This document shows, piece by piece, positions 59,408 to 64,000 of a DNA stretch of 64,000 bases. The first letter of the stretch is position 1, and every line of letters begins with the position of its first letter. The position numbers and the translations under genes are program-made. The notes below the pieces were generated by a model. That model ran no database searches and was not told the DNA's origin. It was given only the letters and a program-made list of their open reading frames with translations. Source of the DNA: Candidatus Magasanikiibacteriota bacterium (GTDB lineage Bacteria > Patescibacteria > ABY1 > Magasanikbacterales > 2-02-FULL-50-9b); the NCBI GenBank assembly GCA_903893485.1, contig CAITMK010000008.1, positions 1 to 64,000 of the forward strand. Reading direction: 5' to 3'.

Positions 59408-60163
59408 TTACGCGTTATGCTCCTGCTGCATGAAAGTTTTAATATCCTGAATTGTTCCCATGAACTGAGATGGGAAAATAATCGTTGAATTTTTTTCAAC
59501 GGAAATTTCGGCAAGTGTTTGCAAGTTGCGAAGCTGCAATGCAATTGGATGCGCCATCATGATGTCCGCAGTTTCAGCAAGTTTTTGTGCAGCAAGCGCT
59601 TCACCTTCAGCGGCAATAATTTTTGCACGCTTTTCACGTTCTGCTTCTGCTTGTTTCGCCATGGCGCGCTGCATTGAATCGGGCAACTGAATATCTTTAA
59701 TTTCAACGGTAATAACTTTTACACCCCAAGGAGTTGTGTGGGTATCAATAAGTGTGCGAATTTCTTCGTTGATTTGTTGCATTTCGGAAAGCACTTCGTC
59801 GAGTGCAAATTTACCAACAATGTTACGCACAGTTGTTTGTGCAATTTGATTAATTGCAGAAGAAACATTTTCGATCACGATAATGCTACGTGGTGCATCA
59901 ACAATTTGATAATACGCAACAGCCGAAACATCGATTGAAACATTGTCGCGAGAAATAATTTTTTGTGGCTGGACCGGCATGGTCATGACACGCATATCAA
60001 CGCGGCGCATTTGATCGATGAAAGGCCAAACCATGCGAAGACCCGGCTGTTTTTCGTGGCTAAAACGGCCAAGACGAAAAATAACGCCCCGCTCGTACTG
60101 CCGAATAACCGAAAAGGTGCTGACGATGAGTAAAAAAATGATGATGCCAAAAATATAAAACAT
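59408..60163 (-). CDS. SPFH/Band-7 protein (slipin-like)
   Basis: 251 aa. N-terminal membrane helix (1-20), then QYERGVIFRLGRF, KIISRDNVSIDVSAVAYYQIVD, EVLSEMQQINEEIRTLID, WGVKVITVEIKDIQLPDSMQRAMAKQAEAEREKRAKIIAAEGEA. These are the stomatin/slipin signatures. Forms membrane oligomers; often paired with an NfeD protease, which is not seen here. Promoter at 60173-60201. Confidence 0.93.
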   Translation of the reverse strand: MFYIFGIIIFLLIVSTFSVIRQYERGVIFRLGRFSHEKQPGLRMVWPFIDQMRRVDMRVMTMPVQPQKIISRDNVSIDVSAVAYYQIVDAPRSIIVIENVSSAINQIAQTTVRNIVGKFALDEVLSEMQQINEEIRTLIDTHTTPWGVKVITVEIKDIQLPDSMQRAMAKQAEAEREKRAKIIAAEGEALAAQKLAETADIMMAHPIALQLRNLQTLAEISVEKNSTIIFPSQFMGTIQDIKTFMQQEHNA

Positions 60164-60172
60164 AGTGCGCCG

Positions 60173-60201
60173 ATTATGGCGCAGCTTTAATAAGCTGTCA
60201 A
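60173..60201 (-). promoter_or_regulatory. Promoter of slipin gene
   Basis: Lower strand TTGACA-N17-CATAAT, about 10 nt before the ATG. Confidence 0.7.
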
Positions 60202-60210
60202 ACGCTAAAA

Positions 60211-60278
60211 TAAAAAAGCGGCCGAAGCGACTCGTTGAAGGTGGGCGTGTTTTGCCTCTTCAGTGAATCGCTTCGGCC
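60211..60278 (-). terminator. Intrinsic terminator, long stem
   Basis: Lower strand GGCCGAAGCGA pairs with TCGCTTCGGCC across a 35-nt loop, then GC and six T. Confidence 0.85.
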
Positions 60279-60293
60279 TTGGCCAGCTTGGGG

Positions 60294-61211
60294 CTAGGCC
60301 GCGGTCGCGTACAGCTGGAGCTCGTCGCGCAGCTTGCCCGACTGCTCCACGCTCAGCACTTCAGCCACGTTGTTGCCGTCGCCGTCGTCCAGGAAGCACG
60401 CGATGTTGCCTTCCGGGCCCGTGGCGCCGATGACCGCGCGAACCGTGCGCTGCTTCTGCTGGTTGTCCAGGATCTTCAGCTCGCCGGCGAGGATGGCCTG
60501 CGGCATGACGGAGAACTCGCCGGCGTCGTTGTACTTGACGAGGACAAAATCACCGGTGTCCGAGTTCAAGCACAGCAGCTTGTCGCCGGTATCGCGCGAG
60601 ATGCTGGAAAGCTTGAACTGGCTCGCGGGCGACGGGATCGCGCTGCCGACCAGGTCGATCGACATGAGGATGCTCTCGGCGTCCAGCAGGCTGAGCAGCG
60701 GCTCGCCCTCTTTCGGGCTCTTGTGCAGCAGGACCAGGACGTTGGCGTTGCCGATCTTGAAGACGGCCGCGTCGACGAACTTGTTGTTGACCTCGGGCAA
60801 GCCCGGGATCCAGGACACTTCCTGCACGTTGGCGCCGACGAGGTGCTTGCCGGTGAAGCGGTCGCCGTCGACATTCTTCATGATCTGCTCGACCGCCGCC
60901 TTGTCGCCTTCGACGAAGTGGAAGTTCTTGCCCGCCGTCACGACGTACGAGGACTTGGCCTCTTCGCCGTCGGCGCTCGCGATGAACTGCGAGGACATGA
61001 CGCACGCCTCGTCGTCGGCCAGCTTGTATTTCTTGGCTTCCGCGGCGTCGATCAGCTTGACTTCAAACTTGCCGATTTCGTCGCCGACCGCGCGCTTCAG
61101 CACGACGGCGCCGGTGTTCTCGGACTTGGCTTTGACGATGCCGTCGCTGCCGATGTAGGCAAGGCCCATCGTGGTGATGAGCTGGATCATAATCGTACGA
61201 TTGCTGTTCAT
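60294..61211 (-). CDS. Hypothetical protein (305 aa), strongly GC-rich
   Basis: The most GC-rich gene in the window. Mostly short strands and acidic turns (VVLKRAVGDEIGKFEVKLIDAAEAKKY, ADDEACVMSSQFIASADGEEAKSS, IPGLPEVNNKFVDAAVFKIGNANVLVLLH), suggesting a soluble beta-rich protein without signal peptide. No family recognised. GAGG before ATG 61211. Large antisense frames across it are artefacts of its GC content. Confidence 0.68.
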   Translation of the reverse strand: MNSNRTIMIQLITTMGLAYIGSDGIVKAKSENTGAVVLKRAVGDEIGKFEVKLIDAAEAKKYKLADDEACVMSSQFIASADGEEAKSSYVVTAGKNFHFVEGDKAAVEQIMKNVDGDRFTGKHLVGANVQEVSWIPGLPEVNNKFVDAAVFKIGNANVLVLLHKSPKEGEPLLSLLDAESILMSIDLVGSAIPSPASQFKLSSISRDTGDKLLCLNSDTGDFVLVKYNDAGEFSVMPQAILAGELKILDNQQKQRTVRAVIGATGPEGNIACFLDDGDGNNVAEVLSVEQSGKLRDELQLYATAA

Positions 61212-61311
61212 GATGCCTCGTAACCAGTGGATGCGGCCCTTTCTGAGCCAACATCGGTTTCCCTTATTAGCAATGACGGCCTATCCGCCATCGCCAATCT
61301 GAGTGAAAGTG

Positions 61312-61340
61312 ATATTAACGGATTTTCAAAAAAATGTCAA
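61312..61340 (-). promoter_or_regulatory. Sigma70-type promoter, long leader
   Basis: Lower strand TTGACA-N17-TAATAT. The leader is about 95 nt with imperfect stems such as GCGATGGC/GCCGTCATTGC. Confidence 0.8.
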
Positions 61341-61408
61341 GAGGTGACCGACCCCAGACAAAGCAAACAAAAAACCCACCTTTCGGCGGGCTACATTTAT
61401 TGGCTATA

Positions 61409-61479
61409 AGGTGCGAGTGAGAATCGAACTCACGATAGGGGTTTTGCAGACCCCGGCCTTACCACTTGGCGATCGCACC
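61409..61479 (-). tRNA. tRNA-Cys (GCA)
   Basis: Anticodon loop CTGCAAA in stem GGGGT/ACCCC; acceptor GGTGCGA/TCGCACC; discriminator T73, the Cys identity base. CCA not encoded. Confidence 0.96.
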
Positions 61480-61506
61480 ATAGCCAACATTCTACCGCAA
61501 CCGGTT

Positions 61507-64000
61507 TTATTGGGCAACCCCCGCACCAGCGGTAAATGTAATTTGCTGCGAAGTGGTATTTTGTACAGAATCAACCACCGTCACTTGCAAAGTATGCGCA
61601 CCTTTTGTTAATTCATTTTGCGGAACAGAAATTCCAAATGGGAAAGATGCTGCCGAACCAACCAAATTTCCATCCAACCGATAATCAACATGTGCAACTC
61701 CATGTGCGCCACCAACATTTACTTGCGCATTTAAATCGCCCGTTATCACATCGCCGTTTTTTGGAGCGGTAACTTCAAGTGTTGGCTTATCACCCGCAAC
61801 ATGCACATCATCAAATTGCGTTGGCGGATTTTCAAAACTCAATGCAGTGCCCGTGGCTTTTTGTTTTGCGATCCAATTTTGTACACCTGTTTCCCATGCG
61901 GCATATTCTGGATTTTGAGTCGGGTCAGCTGGCGGTGGACCTAATGGATTTTCTGGATCCACATAAAACAGAATGTCATGTGGTGGTACAAAAAATTTCT
62001 GAACAGTTGTTTCTGGTGGCGTATTTGGCGTTGCTAATTTTCCAGAAACCGTGTCGATACGAACCGCAAGCGCACCATTCGTTAAACCTTGTAACATTGG
62101 ATTTGTTGCAGTGCTTGGTGGTGGCAATGGAAAATCTACCGCGGGTAATTTTTTTGTTACCGCCATCATAATTTGCTGCCAAATTGGTGCCGCAACAATT
62201 GACCCGTCTGCACCACGCTTCATTGAGGTGTTGTCATTGTTACCAACCCAAACCGCCGCAACAACTTGCGGCGTATAACCAATGGTCCAGGCATCTTTAT
62301 AATCGTTGGTGGTACCTGTTTTTACCGCAACCTGACGATCAGGTAATGTTAAAAAGTTCTTAAGTCCAAAAATATATGCGCGAGCTGGATTGTCGGAAAG
62401 AACATTAGAGATCGTTGCTGCAATTTCTGGTGCGAGCACCTGTTTTGTCGATGAATCGATTTGTGGTGTAACATCATTTCCATTTTTATCTTCAATTTTC
62501 AAGATGCCAATTGGCTGAACCAAATTTCCACCATTTGCAAATGCAGCATATGCACGTGCATGATCAATCATTTTTACTCCTCCACCACCAAGCACAATTG
62601 ATGGACCAAATTGAGACCGATCTTTAAATGTGCTATATCCAAGACGTTGCGCAAAATCCAACGCACGATCAACACCAACTAAGAAAATTGTTTTAACCGC
62701 AGGAATATTAAGCGAGCCCTGAAGCGCTTGGCGCATGGTCACCGGACCATGTTCTTTTGAATCGTAATTTTGTGGAGAATACGTTTGTGTATCATAAGGG
62801 AAATCTGTTTTTGTGTCATACAAAACAGTTTCGGTTGGAAATCCTTTTTCAAATGCCGCACTATACACAATTGGTTTAAATGATGAACCCGGTTGGCGAA
62901 TACCTTGAGTTACCACATTAAATTGTCCGCCTTGTTTTGGATCAGAAAAATTTCGCGAACCTACCATTGCCAGAATCTGTCCATTTGATGGATCAAGCAC
63001 TAACGCAGCACCATTACTTGCTCCATATTTTTTTTCAGCATTCGCAACACCATTTGCAATTGCTGTATTGGCAGCAACTTGCGCGTCGTAATCCAGTGTT
63101 GTAATAACTTTTAAACCACCTTGATCAACTGTTTGCTCACCGAAAGAATTTACAAGCTGATCTTTGATATACATTACAAAATGTGGTGCCACCGAAGAAT
63201 CTGTTGCGACTTTAATATTACTTGTTTGTGCCTTAGCCTGATCACGTTGCGCCGCGGTAATATATTTATCAGCAAACATGCGATCTAAAATATAATCGCG
63301 GCGTCCTTTTAATAAATCAGGATTTTGCATGTATCGCGTTGGCGCTTGAGGCATTGCCGCAAGCGTTGCAGCTTCTGCAAGTGTTAAATCCTTTGCGGAC
63401 TTTCCAAAATAAGCTTGCGCAGCAGATTCAATGCCATAATTTGTTGAGCCGTATGGAATTTCATTGAAATACAATTTCAGGATTTGATCTTTGGTATATA
63501 CGCGCTCAATTTGTAATGCCAAAACAGCTTCTTTAATTTTACGAGTAAAAGAATGTTCATCAGTTAAGATCGCATTTTTAACCAACTGTTGTGTAAGTGT
63601 TGAGGCACCACCCTGACCACTTGAAAGATGCAAAGTGTCCGCAATGATTGCACGTAAAATACTTGTCCAACGAACACCGCTGTGTTCATAAAAATGTTCG
63701 TCCTCGATTGCGATTGTTGATTGCGCTACATAGGGGGGAAGTGTGGCGATATCAACAACGGTACGTTTTTTTTGATCATACACTTCGTAAAGCAAGTGGG
63801 TGCCAGTACGATCAAACATTTTTGTACTTTCAGCAATCACGCGATCTTGTAAACGTTCAGGGTCTGGTAAGTCGCTTGTGATCCAAGCGGCAAAAATGGT
63901 TAATAAAAAAAAGCCAAAAACTGCAGCTGCGGCTACGGTGCCTAAAATTCGCTTCCAGCCAAAGTGAGCTTTTTTTTGTTTGTTTAAAGGAGTCGTTTTC
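61507..64000 (-). CDS. Class A penicillin-binding protein (PBP1A-type), N-terminus cut by window edge
   Basis: The frame stays open to the edge; about 830 residues are visible. A basic N-terminus and membrane helix (FGFFLLTIFAAWI) precede DLPDPERL. Glycosyltransferase domain: IEDEHFYEHSGVRW and GGASTLTQQLVKNAIL. Transpeptidase: SSFKPIVYS (SxxK Ser), GSLNIPAV (SxN), AVKTGTTNDYKDAW (KTG). The C-terminus adds an Ig-like domain (LEVTAPKNGDVITGDL...). Builds and cross-links peptidoglycan outside the membrane. Confidence 0.96.
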   Translation of the reverse strand, partial: KTTPLNKQKKAHFGWKRILGTVAAAAVFGFFLLTIFAAWITSDLPDPERLQDRVIAESTKMFDRTGTHLLYEVYDQKKRTVVDIATLPPYVAQSTIAIEDEHFYEHSGVRWTSILRAIIADTLHLSSGQGGASTLTQQLVKNAILTDEHSFTRKIKEAVLALQIERVYTKDQILKLYFNEIPYGSTNYGIESAAQAYFGKSAKDLTLAEAATLAAMPQAPTRYMQNPDLLKGRRDYILDRMFADKYITAAQRDQAKAQTSNIKVATDSSVAPHFVMYIKDQLVNSFGEQTVDQGGLKVITTLDYDAQVAANTAIANGVANAEKKYGASNGAALVLDPSNGQILAMVGSRNFSDPKQGGQFNVVTQGIRQPGSSFKPIVYSAAFEKGFPTETVLYDTKTDFPYDTQTYSPQNYDSKEHGPVTMRQALQGSLNIPAVKTIFLVGVDRALDFAQRLGYSTFKDRSQFGPSIVLGGGGVKMIDHARAYAAFANGGNLVQPIGILKIEDKNGNDVTPQIDSSTKQVLAPEIAATISNVLSDNPARAYIFGLKNFLTLPDRQVAVKTGTTNDYKDAWTIGYTPQVVAAVWVGNNDNTSMKRGADGSIVAAPIWQQIMMAVTKKLPAVDFPLPPPSTATNPMLQGLTNGALAVRIDTVSGKLATPNTPPETTVQKFFVPPHDILFYVDPENPLGPPPADPTQNPEYAAWETGVQNWIAKQKATGTALSFENPPTQFDDVHVAGDKPTLEVTAPKNGDVITGDLNAQVNVGGAHGVAHVDYRLDGNLVGSAASFPFGISVPQNELTKGAHTLQVTVVDSVQNTTSQQITFTAGAGVAQ

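Noticed and set aside
60279..61223. Two long plus-strand frames over the 305-aa gene
   Set aside because: Low-complexity Leu/Ala/Arg/Val translation typical of a GC-rich shadow; the sense gene has the promoter and ribosome site.
3882..61340. Integron gene cassettes as explanation for the GC-rich units
   Set aside because: No attC-like core sites (RYYYAAC/GTTRRRY) or integrase were seen, the units are scattered rather than arrayed, and each has its own promoter.
1..64000. Alternative genetic code with UGA as glycine
   Set aside because: UGA ends holA, the APH-like kinase gene and the 364-aa gene at natural lengths, and no gene needs UGA read-through.
1..64000. CRISPR array, prophage or insertion sequence
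   Set aside because: No regularly spaced direct repeats, cas genes, phage structural genes or transposases were found; the Xer recombinase has a housekeeping context.

Overview
ORGANISM. The window reads as a chromosomal segment of a Candidate Phyla Radiation (Patescibacteria) bacterium. The main reason is a run of eight proteins (38.7-44.0 kb) with the two-membrane-segment 'T4SS pilin' fold typical of that group, set beside stand-alone CPR-style housekeeping genes. The standard code applies: TGA ends holA, the APH-like kinase gene and the gene upstream of the Xer recombinase, so this is not a UGA=Gly lineage. I see no rRNA, CRISPR array, prophage or insertion sequence. The assignment is inference; no 16S is present.

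LAYOUT. 0-3.8 kb: end of an SH3b protein, tRNA-His, a kinase-like protein, a beta-propeller lipoprotein, pirin and cupin. 3.9-16.6 kb: GC-rich single-gene units of unknown function mixed with Nudix, GIY-YIG, a possible structured RNA, SdpI-like, DpnI-like, VOC, PP2C phosphatase and APH-like kinase genes, ending in purA. 16.7-28.3 kb: PAP2, GT2, msrA, Nudix, DEAD-box helicase, secreted propeller and C39-like proteins, a heterodimeric ABC exporter, an N-formylglutamate-amidohydrolase-like gene with a leader peptide, and a GNAT. 28.4-37.7 kb: SOS operon (lexA-dinB) with two LexA boxes, msrB, class I ribonucleotide reductase (nrdB-nrdA) with DnaA and NrdR-like boxes, YibE/F, malic enzyme, gltX. 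37.7-48.4 kb, all leftward: galU, solute-binding lipoprotein, the pilin-like cluster, an ECF sigma factor with a membrane partner, then a Xer recombinase and a large unknown gene. 48.9-49.7 kb: DnaA-like boxes, an AT-rich stretch and two parS sites, a candidate origin-proximal region. 49.7-64 kb: rmuC, a 6S-like RNA, rpsT, holA, polA, more GC-rich units, TrmB, MBL-fold, slipin, tRNA-Cys and a truncated PBP1A.

TWO EXPRESSION STYLES. Many housekeeping genes here are AT-rich, packed or overlapping, and often start a few bases after a TATACT/TATAAT box with no Shine-Dalgarno sequence. In contrast, 14 transcription units (15 genes) are GC-rich and nearly all monocistronic. They share a promoter of the form TTGACA-N17-TAnnnT (spacer always 17), usually a small 5'-UTR hairpin, a GGAG/GAGG site 5-10 nt before ATG, and mostly a long-stemmed intrinsic terminator. 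Most of their products are unrecognised; purA is the one clear housekeeping member. This class, the pilin/ECF cluster, the two RNAs and the parS/DnaA region are the most interesting things in the window.

LIMITS. Functions come from motif recognition by eye; no searches, folding or GC-skew computations were run.
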